This document shows, piece after piece, positions 10,835 through 22,787 of a stretch of 64,000 nt of DNA (the first letter of the stretch is position 1; each line of letters starts with the position of its first letter). The notes under the pieces are model-generated. The model searched no databases and was not told where the DNA came from. It saw nothing but the letters and a program-made list of their open reading frames with translations. The DNA is from Rhizoctonia solani (lineage: Eukaryota; Basidiomycota; Agaricomycetes; Cantharellales; Ceratobasidiaceae): the NCBI RefSeq assembly GCF_016906535.1, contig NC_057372.1, forward strand, positions 2,027,501-2,091,500, in the 5' to 3' direction. Both the position numbers and the translations under genes were made by a program.

Positions 10835-12354
10835 ATGGCGGTAGATGACTCAAAGCTAGAAGCAGGCCATATATTTGGTCTAACTATGTTTCATTGTGTA
10901 TTGCAAGGTTCGTCAGAATCTATCGAATGATCCCGGACATAACGCTGAACCGATATTATTGTAGGCGCGCTGTTGACCACCATGTGCAGCGCACTTGTGT
11001 CCAGACCATGTGATAAGATCTGGCTTAGATTATACATGGTAGCGGTCAATATCATTGCGCTACTACAAACTGTAGTCCATGTTACGCAAGGCTTCTGCAG
11101 CCTTGCAGGACACCCGCCGCGCCGTTGGGTGGGTTGGTCGTTTTAAGTCGTGGTTTGTACAAAGCTAATATTTAGTGACCGTAGCTTGAGGTGTTGGTTC
11201 CCAGGTTAACCCCTGTTCTATGTGCTACGACACAGATGTTCTTTATCCGTCGATGCTGGCGGATATTCGAGAAAAGGTGGATACCTATGATCCCCTTTGG
11301 TGCCCTATGGATCGCAGCTTTTGTTCCAGGAGTTTGTCTTGTGGGTAAAATGGCTAGATAAGCGTTATAGAGTAACTGGAAACACATGCTGTAGGGCGCA
11401 TATGCATATCCTTTGGTATCGATTGCAACAAACGAACTCGTCAAGGTGAGCTTTGAGTACATTCAAGGCGGTGGTCAAACACCAATTCTTACCCTCCCTG
11501 TGCAAATACAGTTGAAGGTTCACTGTGAGTGTTTACTACTAGCTATATAGTCAGGTGTCTAAACTGGAGCCGATTGCGATACACAGTTGCAATATGGATA
11601 TTTTGTTCTTTCTGTTTGGACCTGGTAATGACTTCCACCAGTAAGCATCCACTGGTCGTTCTGGGCTCCTATTTACCATGAGATACCCCAGCCGTGGCCT
11701 ACTTATGGAATACACGAACTAGTGGGTACCTATTGATGTGTGTGCACAATTTATTTCTACTAAAGCGTCCATCCAGTTTCGAAAGAATACTCAAACGTGT
11801 TCTTAATCGTCTGGGCAGTTATGTGGGTCAGTAACTTTGACAAAATTTGCCCGGGTTTGTACGAGGCTGTGATTAACACTGACTTGTGCAGACATCTGCT
11901 GCCCCACCACTTATCCTGATGGCTATTGCCATTATTGACGAGTACATGGTGAGCTTTGATTAAGTCACAGTGCAATACGGACTCAGATTACGTTCTCCAG
12001 GTCAAGGGATCTTCGAATCCTGCCTTTATTATCACCGTGGAAATTACTGGTCAGTGACTTGGCCTCCCGCTGAACGCGAGTCTATAATCCTTACCCTCGC
12101 TCTCAGGAAAATTCTTCTTACTTTCAGTAATGATCAATCTATGCGGGTTTGTATAACTTCGTTGGATGGTTACCTTTTCCTAACGTCTCATGACATATAG
12201 GAGAAACCTTGTTCAAGAGAGGTTCAACTTGGTGATGAGCCCTCGGCGCCCTAGATCGTACCCACCCCGTGACCATGATGGCGCAGCTGCGAACGTCATA
12301 TCGGTGACGATACAACAAGAAAAGGTCAAAATGCCTCTAGCTATCTGCCATTGA
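10835..12354 (+). CDS. Multi-pass membrane protein, 12 exons
   Basis: A gene invisible to simple ORF scanning because it is cut into about 12 exons, some under 50 nt, all joined by GT..AG introns that preserve phase. Pieces in order: MAVDDSKLEAGHIFGLTMF (from 10835); LYMVAVNIIALLQTVVHV; LVPRLTPVLCATTQMFFIR; IPFGALWIAAFVPGVCLVG; AYAYPLVSIATNELVK; FAIWIFCSFCLDLVMT; VAYLWNTRTSG; VSKEYSNVFLIVWAVMW; APPLILMAIAIIDEYM; NPAFIITVEITG; KFFLLSVMINLCG; then a charged tail with SPRRPRSYPPRDHDG ending MPLAICH. Six or seven hydrophobic segments and the CWRIFEKRW loop match a large agaricomycete-specific family of integral membrane proteins of unknown function. Start and stop are well defined, and no frame break is seen. 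Confidence 0.75.
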
Positions 12355-12906
12355 ACTCCATATCTGATTATGAAGGCTACTAGTTCACCGAGTATGAGCT
12401 CAACGAGTGGCCATTTGCGCCCAAGAGCCCAGGAACAAACCTTAATCACAAACGAACCGAAAGTCGGTCGAGCGTGGAGACTAAAACTCCCGATAGCGAA
12501 CTCACAAGAAATGTTCATAACGAATATACCAAGCGGTCGGAAATCGCCATCGGCATGGATCAGGAGTCTTCCAACGAATCGCATCTCAGCCACCAAGTTT
12601 GAGTAATCGAGTGAATCGGGTCCTGGGTATCGATTCCTATCCCTGATCTACAAAAAAAAAGTCTGGGTTTTTGCGAACTTTCCGACTTCCAGAATTAGTC
12701 CCCATCACTTTGTATCTATTCATTTAAAAAGACTTGTTCGTTTCGAATAAAGATTCCATCCAGGTTGTCATGCGCATATATACCCACGGGGCGGCCAGTC
12801 AGTCATGGCAGGTCCCATCAAACACTCACGTGGTGATGACAACAGGAAATTAATTTACGATCGTCCACCACCCCGGGCGGTCCAAACAAGCGCTGGACGA
12901 CTGATC
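12355..12906. other. Intergenic with promoter of COX11
   Basis: About 550 bp. Contains an A9 run at about 12652 and, from 12720 on, an AT-rich stretch likely to be the COX11 promoter. An in-frame ATG at 12805 could extend COX11 upstream, but the extension (GPIKHSRGDDNRKLIYDRP) is not like a mitochondrial presequence. Confidence 0.35.
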
Positions 12907-13884
12907 ATGAACGCCATTTTGAGGACTCGGTTTTGTTCTGCCCGTATACGACCGTCTGTTTTTAGACCTTTACAACATCCTAGATTTTTCTCTCGTACTC
13001 AAGTTAAATGTGCCCCTCCTAATAGACCGAACCCTCGGGATGTGTACAAGGCGAGAAATCGGACGCTTTTGATGTATACGACCGCTACCGTGGGTCAATT
13101 TCCCAGAAGATGAATCCAAAATTCACTATACGCATGAGAATAGGTGATCACGGCAGTAGGCGCAACCTATGCCGCCGTCCCGCTCTACCGTGCATTCTGC
13201 AGCGCAACCGGGTTCGGAGGGATCCCCATGACCGATCGCGACTCGTCCCGGTACAGCGCGGACAGACTCGTTCCGCGAGAAGAAGCGAAACGTATCAAAG
13301 TGCATTTTAATGCGGACACTGCGACAGCTTGCCCTGGCAGTTCCAGCCTCAACAGCGGTTTGTGAATGTCTTGCCTGGAGAGACGAGTTTGGCTTTTTAT
13401 AAAGCCAAGAATACGAGTAAGGATGATATTATTGGTATTGCGACATATAATGTTACCCCGGCCAAGGTATGTCTATGCGCGTGTTAATCGTTTTGGTGGT
13501 AGGCCAGCTCAGTTTTGTTCTTTGGGGGGGGGATTAGGTTGCGCCGTATTTTGCCAAGGTCGAGTGTTTCTGCTTCGAGGAGCAAAAATTGATTGCTGGA
13601 GAAGAAGTTGATATGCCTTTGTTGTTCTTTATCGATCGGGATATCGTGGACGACCCACTTATGGCGGACGTAGATGATGTGGTGTTATCGTACACGTTCT
13701 TCAGGTACGTCGAGTTTACATAATATGTTCACAATAACTGAATATTCATTCAATCGACAGGGCGCGCCGAAACTCTGCTGGACACCTCGAACCAGACGCG
13801 CCTCAACAGGTTGTGCTTGAATCGCAAGGATGGGGTGATATTCCGCATGCACCTCCGAAACCTGCCGACTCGACGGCCACGTGA
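12907..13884 (+). CDS. COX11: Cytochrome c oxidase copper chaperone COX11 (one frameshift)
   Basis: Delivers copper to the CuB site of subunit 1 of complex IV; anchored in the mitochondrial inner membrane. Exons: 12907-13089, 13144-13466, 13538-13704 and about 13761-13884. The N-terminus MNAILRTRFCSARIRPSVF is an Arg/Ser-rich presequence. Next come the transmembrane segment (LLMYTTAT-VITAVGATYAAVPLYRAFCSATGFGG) and the conserved domain with PGETSLAFYKAKN and the copper motif CFCFEEQ (Cys-x-Cys), ending in SYTFFRARRN. At about 13320 the frame slips by one base between FNADT and DSLPWQFQPQQRF; the two flanks are both well conserved, so a base is missing from the sequence or the gene is freshly broken. 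The upstream in-frame ATG at 12805 was not chosen because the extension is not presequence-like. Confidence 0.88.
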
Positions 13885-14518
13885 ATTCCGAATTGTCTGC
13901 TTTCCATCCAATTCAACTCGGTACAACCTCAGCTCAATATTTGTTCACCAAATCCATGAACTTCTTTGTATTCTATTTATTTTGCATTTATTTTTTTCGT
14001 ATGTGAGCCGAAATGAAATAAGCATCCTGGGCGTGGATCGATTTTCATCCCTTGATGATTCACAGGGGTGAGGGCTGAGGCCAGAAGAAATGTTTCTGAT
14101 GCGACGTTTGTCGTAACGGACAGATTCGATTTGGAAAAGTCCCCGAGTAGGGGCGCGGTAGGTGGCGCTTCGAGGAACGAGTGTCGGCCTCGTGCTGGTG
14201 GTTCTGCATGTAACCACGCTTGTTAACGCACGATTACGGACATAAATAGACATATGGTGCTGAAGGGGGAAACGTGGTAGGTTGTATTGTTTCGGGATGT
14301 TAAATTTCGCACATGAAGTTCGATTACTGAGTAAAGGAGTAGTCCTTTGTGTGTGTGATTGCTTGCCTTGATTCTCAACAACCAGAAAGCATTGGGTAGA
14401 CACAGCAATAATGAGCTAGAATACAAGGGTAGATCTGTGTAAATGCGATTACCGCATGAGTGCGATGCAACCAGCCAAGAACATCTGCTGCGCACCTAGT
14501 AAATGCATAGCCAGGTGC
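13885..14518. other. Convergent 3' intergenic region
   Basis: About 630 bp between the tails of COX11 (+) and PAM18 (-), both mitochondrial biogenesis genes. T-rich near 13970-14000. Nothing else seen. Confidence 0.4.
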
Positions 14519-14896
14519 TTATTTTCCTCGCTCCTGTTTTTCTAGCAGATCCTTGGCCTCGTTGATTTTACTTGCCAAGTAGGGAGAGCCCCCTCGATCG
14601 GGATGGTTGGCAATCATGATGTTGCGATGGGCGTCTTTGAAGCGCTGCTTCACCAATGGACCTTCTCTGCATAGACATTGGGTGTGAATGGGCGGTAGTA
14701 TCCTGGGAACAAGTGATAACACATACTTGAGACCAAGGATATCCAGCGCCTCTTTCCTATCCATTTTGGCCTTGAAGCCACCTTTGACCCATTCATCGGC
14801 GGCACGTTTGCCTCCAATCACACCAGATTTGATAAGCTGGCGACCGACCAAGGCGGCCCCGATGGCACCGAGCCCAATGAGCACAGGAGTAGTCAT
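14519..14896 (-). CDS. PAM18: Mitochondrial import J-protein PAM18/TIM14
   Basis: A short J-domain protein of the presequence translocase motor that stimulates mtHsp70 ATPase at the TIM23 channel. Starting at the ATG complementary to 14894-14896, the protein has an N-terminal transmembrane segment (VLIGLGAIGAALVGRQL), a linker KGGFKAKMDRKEALDILGLK, and a J-like domain with the diagnostic HPD in IMIANHPDRGGSPYLASKINEAKDLL, ending EKQERGK. One intron of about 60 nt (about 14669-14731) splits LGLK from EGPLVKQRF in phase. About 105 residues, the normal size for the family. It is divergent from the gene starting at 15069, with only about 170 bp shared between the starts. Confidence 0.9.
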   Translation of the reverse strand: MTTPVLIGLGAIGAALVGRQLIKSGVIGGKRAADEWVKGGFKAKMDRKEALDILGLKYVLSLVPRILPPIHTQCLCREGPLVKQRFKDAHRNIMIANHPDRGGSPYLASKINEAKDLLEKQERGK

Positions 14897-15068
14897 GGTC
14901 CAAGTCAAAGTTAAATAGTTAGGTTTAGCCTGGACCCTGAGCAGATTCTCGTGGGCGCTTATATGGGCCATCGGCTGTGACGGCAGCGATCAGCGTTGGC
15001 CAAAGTTGACGTCCACATCTGCCCCTCACTCGGTGTATTATAATTCGGCACATTATAATTCTGCAGAC

Positions 15069-18000
15069 ATGCAGACCAGCCAATGGGAGCAGCGCAATGC
15101 TGCGTTTGTACCTCCAACACGCATAGTGCATGAACAGCCGCGTGACTTGTCTCCTCCACAGACACCTGGGATGTCACCCTCTCTGGCTCAGCATCAGCAG
15201 CACCCGCCAGACTTTAGCGCCCAGCGCCCAGGAGGCCAGAACCGACAGTCTACCGGCTTCTTCTCTGCGTTCTCCCGCACCAAGTCGTCAAGTAGTGGTC
15301 AGATATTGAGTCCCCCGGCGACTCCCAATGAGCCGGTTCAACACACTCAAAACAATGTCGATCATCTACCCCCGGGGCCCTGCCCACACAAGCCCAAACA
15401 CAGCCCGGCCACACCCAGAGCACTCAGATTTCCCCACCACCACACATGGCTCCCTCCCCCATCCGACGGGAACATCTCCCAATCCAGATGCTACTGCTAC
15501 GGCCAGTCCCCCTGCTCCCTCGCAGCAGCAGCCCTTGCCTAGTCCAGACCAGCCGTTTGCGTTGGGTCCTAATGGCATTCCGCTTCATCCCGAACTGCGG
15601 TCCGTTCTGCGTCTCAACTCGGTCCACCAACAAAAGATATACTATTCTGGTCGGCTATCTAAGCGTGTTGAACGTGGAACCGATGGCTCGCGTCCGGCCA
15701 AGGACGAAGGTTGGATCGACATTTGGTGCCAATTGGGTGGAGTCACCCTCAGCATATGGAGCATGCGAGCGATTGAGGAGGCAAATGCTCGTGGTGAACA
15801 GGTTCCGCCACAGTATATCAATGTTACAGACGCAGTAAGTTTGTTTAATTCGGTTGATGATCACAGGCAGTAACGCGGATCTCCCAGTTTGTTCAAGTTC
15901 TTGGTAGTGTTACATTCCCCGCCACGGCCACCTCACCAGCCAAACGATATACCAACGTTTTGACCCTCAATACCGCCGGCTCTAACTTGTTGTTGTTTGT
16001 CTGCGAGTCTCCGGCCGCACTCGTCAGCTGGGCCGCTGCCTTGCGTTTGGCCGCATGGGAAAAATCTCGTCTGGAAGAGATCTATACGGCACATCTTCTC
16101 CGGATCACTCTTACAGAGAGTCGTGTTTGTGCGTAATTTCTCTGCCGTACAGCCCTTCCAGATAGCTAACGATAGTCCGACTTCGGCGCTTATCAAACTT
16201 CTGGACCTTCTGTGTTCCAAACATGGATTCTAACTTTAGGGAAAGAACCACGAACAACGCTCGTCAAGGGCCAACTGGAAGGTTGGGCTCGCGTAAGAGT
16301 CGCCGGACAGACCGACTGGAAGCGTTTTGGGTTGTCATCTCAGCTGGCTCATCCAGCTACCAATCCGGTACGCCGGCTGGGCACCAGTCCACTCTCCCTC
16401 ACCCGAACCAACTCGCAAGGCTCCCCGAATACAACTACGCCTAAGAAGGGCCGTCTGAGTGGACTGTTCTCCAAGTCATCCACCAGCATACCCCGTCCAG
16501 TGCGTCTGTGAGCAGCAACAGCCCCGTGGGTGATTTGGCGAACATGCAATTCTTTTCTGGCGCCAAGCCCAAGGAACGCAAACTGCCTGTGCTTAGCGTA
16601 TCGAGTGTTACGCAGGCGTTTGCTGTATATCCTGAAAGGCCTGATTTGATCACCAGAAGCACGTTGGTCAAGATCGAGGGTCGACTTGGCCGTGAGGAAG
16701 GGGCAGGGGCTATCAAAGGCACCGAGGCATGGGTGTTAATTATGCCCGAGGTTGAGAGTGGTCAGCCAGCTGGACCTAGGAAGATGTTAGAGTGGGTTGT
16801 CGGTGAGTCTATTCTTACAAATGATTATCTGGACAGGAATTAATTGGGTTATAGCACTTCATGATGCATTCAACTATACGGTCGTCCACAGCAATATTCA
16901 TTCAATCCTCATCACGTAAATTCGCTCATGTTTGCATATCCTATTGAACCCAACCTCGAGGTGAGTTGATCTCCGCGACGAGCTTGGGAATGTGCAATTG
17001 ATCTAACTGATCGTATAGCAACTGTTCCTCGAGCGCGAGGGAGCCGAATCTCTTGACCCCCGTGATGATGCCACTCTGTTGTACGAACTCGCTTAACTGG
17101 GCTTTTACAAGAGCATGCGCCGCCCGCTTCCACAGGGAACTCCTTCGCCTCAGCCGCCAGCGCAACCCGATATCCCCCAAGCTCAGCCACTTCCGGTGCA
17201 GGTCGGCAGCCTGCGACGGGTGGTCGTGGACCCGCGCTCACCCTATTACCGAGCGAAGTGGCACTGGCGAGACCCGGGCCAATACTGCGGGGGATGGCGT
17301 TTCGCCCCCAACTGGTCCGCACATGGAAGCAGTGGGGACTAACTCGGGTGTTGAGCTAGGTGCTAGTATTGGCAATGGTATTCTTCCCCAGGGCAGTACT
17401 CTTGTCAAGAGCCCGATTGAGGAAGAGGATGAGAATAGGCCATTTGGCCGACCATGGAGCAACAATGGAGGCGCGACCGGTGGTCCGGAGGGCGGTGCTC
17501 GTCCGCTAAGCATGGCTTTGGGAGCAGCAAATATCGAAGGTCCCGCTGCAACCGGTGCTGATCCCCACCCACAGGATAACCAACCTGCTGAAACCCAATA
17601 CAGCCGAAGCCCTCTTGTCAGCCATACTCCCACGAATCCACCGAGTACCACGGCATCTGGATTCACGAGCGCTTGCAGTCATAATGTCACGAACACTACG
17701 GCTACAGGATACAGTTCGCCCGATATGCGTCTTGGGACCGGCATTCCTGAGCCCTCAGCTGTTGATTTGCGCGGTATTGACGTTGAGCATCGAGCCAACC
17801 GGCGTCCAACGGATATCCTTACGGAGCTCACTCGAGTGACAGCCCGCATGAAAGCGAGAAACCAAACTTGACGCCCATTCGTACGACAGCGCTTTCTCCT
17901 CCACCTCGCGGGACTGAATACCCGGCGACCGGCCAGTCGATCATACCCCCAGGAGCACAACCCGCCCTCCAACCAGCCGTTGCACACCCTCCAGGTGCTC

Positions 18001-20575
18001 AATCGTTTGAGCGTCATAATGACCAAATTCCCGAGTCACTTCGGTCTCATACCGACATGCCTCCCCCTCCTTCTACCCTCCCCGTTCCTTCACACACCCC
18101 TGCATCACAACCCAATCGCCAATCTGCTTCGTCTATCGAAGGATTTATCCCAACTGAAGCTGCACGCTGGATCCTTGATCACCATGGCGAGAATGTTAGT
18201 AACCTTGGTTTAACCAACATGAAGCCCAAGGTCCCATTCCTGGACAGAATAGGGCTTGGGTGAGCTCGAGCGAAGACGAGGAAGAAAAGGACCTCCCTCA
18301 GAAACCATGGCAGCAAGTACAGGCAAGTGAAAGGTTCTGTTTGGTATATGCGCAGTTGTGGGGAACTGATTCGTCATTGAATTACCTCAGGACTCAACTC
18401 CGTCCCCTATTCAGCGTCAATCTACTCCGATGGCGTTTACAGACATGAACATGGGCTCGAGACCCCAGCAACGCGATGACAGGCCAACTTCTCAATTGTA
18501 TGCATCCCCAAGCCGCCACAATCGAGTCCTTCCCCAGAGTCCCGCCAACATCTTCCGTTACGTCAGCTCGACGGGTCAGGGTTCGCTTCATCCGGGAGCA
18601 GAAATCTCGGAAGGAAACCGACAGGTGCACGTGCCCAACCAGTGAAAACCCCGCGTGTCGCAAAAACCGGACACGAAAACAACCGGCGCTGGACAACGAC
18701 CAACAGCCAGATACCAGCGTTCGAGCTCTGCCTGCTGCTCCTTTACCTCCCAACCCTACGTCCGATTCTCCGGCCGTTCAGTCCCACCACCACCATCTCA
18801 ATCGCAATCGGCAACCTCAACCACAATCTTTAGAAGATATGGCCGATGATCTTGGCGTCGACGCGCTTGCTGCTCTTTCGTTTGCTGATCGTGACCCATC
18901 TACCACCACGCCGAGCCTCAACGCCAGCACTCCAGTGGAAACGAACCCTCGAGAACACCGTCCCCCAACGAGCCAGCTGCTGTACGACCACCGCGTCAAC
19001 AACCATCAACGCTCGCTCCTCCGTCACAACAGGGTCAGCCTACCGATCATCATTCGCACCTTCGAAACATGCTGCCGAACGAAAGGCCAAGGCCCAGGCC
19101 CACCAGGCCGCAGCCGAAGGTGCGATGAAACGCCCTGGACGTGCGAGTGGCAAAAAACCTCGAGCAAGCATGGCTTCTTCCCGAACTGGCGCTTGGGAGT
19201 CGTCTGATGAGGAAGAAGATGTCAAGAGCAAGACGAGGACGCGTCAGACGATGAGCCTCTTCGTTCCGGCCCGCCTCTGTTCATGCGCAGACCAACGTGC
19301 TTGCTCCTCAGCCACAACAACAACACCGCGGCATGTTCCTCGGTACCGGACACGGATCTACCACGGACTTGCACTCTCAAACTCCTCCTGGCGCTCGTCC
19401 ACTTCCTTTCTCCCGATTCCCATCAACAGGGTCGTCCCTTGCGCGGGCTACCGGCTCTGCCAGGTTATGCTCCTATGAATGGTTCTACTGATCAGTTTGG
19501 TCAAGGCCGTCTTCCTATGGACCCGGTAGCGGTCCCCCAAGTCGTGCTGTATCTCAGGCTTATGATGAAGGTCCTCAACAACCACTCCGCCCCCTCAGGC
19601 TCAGATGCTGCAACAGCCGTATCGCGGTACTTACCGCCAGACCATGTGGAATAATGGTCTCGACTCGAACCACCGTAGCGTCAGCCCTGGCCAAAAGGAC
19701 ACATTTGTGCAGATCAACCCGAACGAGACCATGACCAAAGCATTCACTCCCCAAGGTCTTCTTCAAGCTGGTCTTCAAGACAAACACGATCGCTCTGCCA
19801 AACGTCAGGAAGAGCTCGCGCGCGAATCGGGTGCTTCGTTGCTCAACGTTCCAACAAGCCGCTCCTCCCAAACTGGTCTTCTCGGTGCCGTTTCCGCCCA
19901 TGAACGCGACAGGAAACGCGACGGCGGGTTTGGTGCAGTTCTTACTGAACGTGAACGCGAGAAGCGTATGGCCGAGGTCGCCAACGCAAAATTGATGATA
20001 TGCAGCGCCAGCAGCTTGAGAATGGTCAGATGTATGGAGGCATGAACCCGATGATGGGTATGAATCCTATGATGACCGAATGGGCTGGGTATGAACCCGA
20101 TGGGCATGATGGGCTTCAACCCGATGATGGGCGGCTTCGACCCTCAACAACAGTTCCAGATGTGGGCCGCACAAACAGCTGCAGCCGAGGCTTACCAACG
20201 TGCCATGATGACGTCTCCCAAGCTGGTTCGGTCGCACCTGGCCAGCAAGACGATGGCGCCGCCCCTCGTGTGTGGCGAGTCCTATGCCTGGAATGGGGAA
20301 TGATGGTGGTATGCCGGGATGATGGGGATGGGTGGCATGCCTGGTATGGGAATGAACGATGATGGGGATGAATCCCATGATGACCGGTATGGTGGCATGA
20401 GCGGATTCGGAGGCTCTCCAGTTTGGAGGTATGGGTATGGGTATGCCCAACGGTATGAATCCTATGGGTAGCCCTATGAGCACGGGTGCTCAAACCCCAG
20501 CGGTCAACCGCGACGCGGACGACAACCACGCTGGGCAAGCCGCCAGTCCGCTGCGGGGATCGTTAAGCCATGGAC
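15069..20575 (+). CDS. Skg3/Caf120-like PH-domain protein, many frameshifts
   Basis: A large gene (about 5.5 kb) starting MQTSQWEQRNAAFVPPTR. A Pro/Ser/Gln-rich head is followed (15560-16850) by conserved PH-like segments: LHPELRSVLRLNSVHQQKIYY, YINVTDA-FVQVLGSVTFPAT, LTLNTAGSNLLLFVCESP, LRLAAWEKSRLEEIYTAHL, GQLEGWARVRVAGQTDWKRF, then AFAVYPERPDLITRSTLVKIEG and EPNLEQLFLEREGAESLD. These match the fungal Skg3/Caf120 family (Caf120 is a CCR4-NOT-associated protein in yeast). The long C-terminal part is disordered but has family marks: KHAAERKAKAQAHQAA, GAWESSDEEED and a Met/Gly/Asn-rich end. The reading frame changes at many points (near 16327, 16490, 17100-17350, 17870, 18260, 18640-19080, 19230-19640 and 19985-20400) without usable introns, often at short homopolymers. 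I read this as sequence error over a real gene, though decay is possible. The 3' end is approximate. Confidence 0.7.
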
Positions 20576-20649
20576 TAGATTTCTCTTTGGTTTCCTACGT
20601 CATTTCTCGTTTTGTCTTTGTGCATACCCTCTATTCATATACGTGCCTC

Positions 20650-21230
20650 TCTATGGTCGGACTCGTGATTCGGTTTGATTGCCTCTTGACAAAATTATAA
20701 TATCATGTGAACACCTTTTTTGGTTTATATAACTCGAGCTTGCTTGCTATACATGTTACTTATGGAGAATCTTTGTTGTCGATACATACGTATGCTCTCA
20801 ATCTTGATACAGTCTCGGGATCCGAGAGTGATTTGCAAGCTTTTCCCTCCTTGGAGAATAAGATCATTTTTGGTCACTATTGCCGTATGGTCCTATGCAG
20901 AACCCATCGGGGTTAATTCTGGTTCGGGGCCGGCATGTCTATGGTCGGACTCGTGATTCGGTTTTGATTGCCTCTTGACAAAATTATAATATCATGTGAA
21001 CACCTTTTTTTGGTTCTTATATAACTCGAGCTTGCTTGCTATACATGTTACTTATGGAGAATCTTTGTTGTCGATACATACGTATGCTCTCAATCTTGAT
21101 ACAGTCTCGGGATCCCGAGAGTGATTTGCAAGCTTTTTCCCTCCTTGGAGAATAAGATCATTTTTGGTCACTATTGCCGTATGGTCCTATGCAGAACCCA
21201 TCGGGTTAATTCTGGTTCGGGGCCGGCATG
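20650..21230 (+). repeat. Direct tandem repeat, two about 290-bp copies
   Basis: Copy 1 is 20650-20937 (288 bp) and copy 2 is 20938-21230 (293 bp). Reading them side by side I find no base substitution. The differences are all indels: TTT/TTTT, T6/T7, TTT/TTCTT, TCC/TCCC, TTTT/TTTTT and GGGG/GGG. The unit is non-coding 3' sequence of the preceding gene plus the spacer before the glycosyltransferase gene. Confidence 0.92.
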
Positions 21231-21251
21231 ATATGAATCTGCAGCACTTGA

Positions 21252-22787
21252 ATGGCCGACGTCACAGCGATCGTACTCAACTGGGCCCGGCTCGAGAACG
21301 TCAAGTCCATTGTCGCTCATCTGTGCGATGAACCATTGCGGACGATCTCAAATGTGATCGTATGGAATAACTCACCCGATAGAATAGATGCCTCTGTGAG
21401 TCTCTTTTGATCGCTCCAGGTGGCGTTGATTGACTATGGGGGGTTAGGAGTTTGTCGCAGACGAGAGAGTGAGGATCATAAATTCAGACGTGTTCTTCCA
21501 GGCGAGGTTTTTGGCATGTTTAGAGGCCGAGGGAGAATGGTGTTTGGTTCAGGTAGGACCGCGCGATCAGGTTTCTCTGACGCATTCACAGCACTGATAA
21601 GGACGACAGGACGACGACTACCTTGTCTCTACCGAATCTATCAAAGCACTTCGCAAATACGCAGGATTATACAACACCAAATACCCAATCCACCTTCTTC
21701 CGCCGCACGAACACCTTTCGACCACACTCCGAATACTCGTACATTCTCCTTTACACGTCGCCTCGTTCGCATGGCTCGGTCATGGTACTCTCCTCTCTAA
21801 ATCGCATGCTCGAGCGTTTATGGAAGTGTTAAAGGCCGAGAGCGCGAACCAAGAACACATCATGCAAATGGCGGATAACTTCTTTTCCGTGCTCTTGAAC
21901 CGGCGCGCGGACGTATGGGTCGATCGGGGGATGCATTTCGCAGAGGGTCGGGAGGTCGCGTTTACCGTGGGGGCAGAGGGAGATGCGAGGAACTGGTATT
22001 ATACGGTGCGTCCATGCCCTTTACCAGTACCGATGGAATTAATTCGAGATTAAAAAAGAAGCGTCTTTCTATAGGCGATTGCGGAAAAGTATCTCGAAAG
22101 TATCGTCCAGAGGGCCGAGCCCAATGGATATACGGATCTTGAACCGAAAGAAGAAGAAGAAGAGTTGGTTACTCGTTCCCCAGCCAGTACACACGGTCTT
22201 TGGTCGACCAATGTCCCGATGTTGCCTCGAAACGTGTTCGAGGCCGGGCGAAACGCGACGGATCTTAGGTCTGCGGATATGACGCGGAGGAGCGCGTTGG
22301 GGAAGTGGACGCAAGGCATTATATTCATCATTCGTTTGCGTGTGTCGGGGATGGGCTGGAGCATACAGTCTTTAAAAGTCCGGCTGGTGAGTCCGTTTTC
22401 TATTTTTCTATTTTTTTAGAGTGTTTATTGGTTTTGCTTGGGTGTGTTGTAGGTTGTGAAGAAGGTCAATGGCTGTCTTTTGATTTGCTTGAAAAGGTGG
22501 AGGTGTCGAGGATTGAAATCGAGTGGACGATCGAGCCAGAGTTTGCACATGAAGTCCAAGACATGAATTACCAAGTTTCAGAGGACGGAGTGTGGATAAA
22601 TGCGGTCGTACAAGAGTGCACGCGAGTCGAATCCGAGTCGCCAGAGTGGATCAAAGTGTCGACAAGGCTGGACCTAGAGTCCCCGCGGATATTGAATATC
22701 GTTCGCGCAAATATTGGTCCTGGGTCTGGATCGGAGCGTCCGGCTTGGGGGGTGGCTGGATGTGCGGTGAGAGTAGTGCCAGAATAA
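21252..22787 (+). CDS. GT-A type glycosyltransferase with discoidin-like C-terminus
   Basis: Exon 1 (21252-21395) reads MADVTAIVLNWARLENVKSI and VIVWNNSPDRID, the start of a GT-A (GT2/GT64-like) fold. Exon 2 reads RVRIINSDVFFQARFLACLE and EGEWCLVQ; the next exon opens with DDDYLVS, giving the metal-binding DxD motif, and carries LLPPHEHLSTTLRI and SFAWLGHGTLLSK. Later exons hold DARNWYYT, AIAEKYLESIVQRAEPNGY, VPMLPRNVFEAGRNATDLR and, in the last exon, EEGQWLSFDLLEKVEVSRIE followed by an F5/8-type-like beta region. Both acceptor sugar and location are unknown. One frameshift near 22300 (TTGGGGAAG, a G apparently missing) separates RRSALG from DARHYIHHSF. Stop at 22785. Confidence 0.7.

Noticed and set aside
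20067..20538. Minus-strand open frames rich in His/Arg/Ile opposite the Met/Gly/Asn-rich end of the Skg3/Caf120-like gene
   Set aside because: Direct consequence of repetitive ATGGGNATG codons on the other strand.
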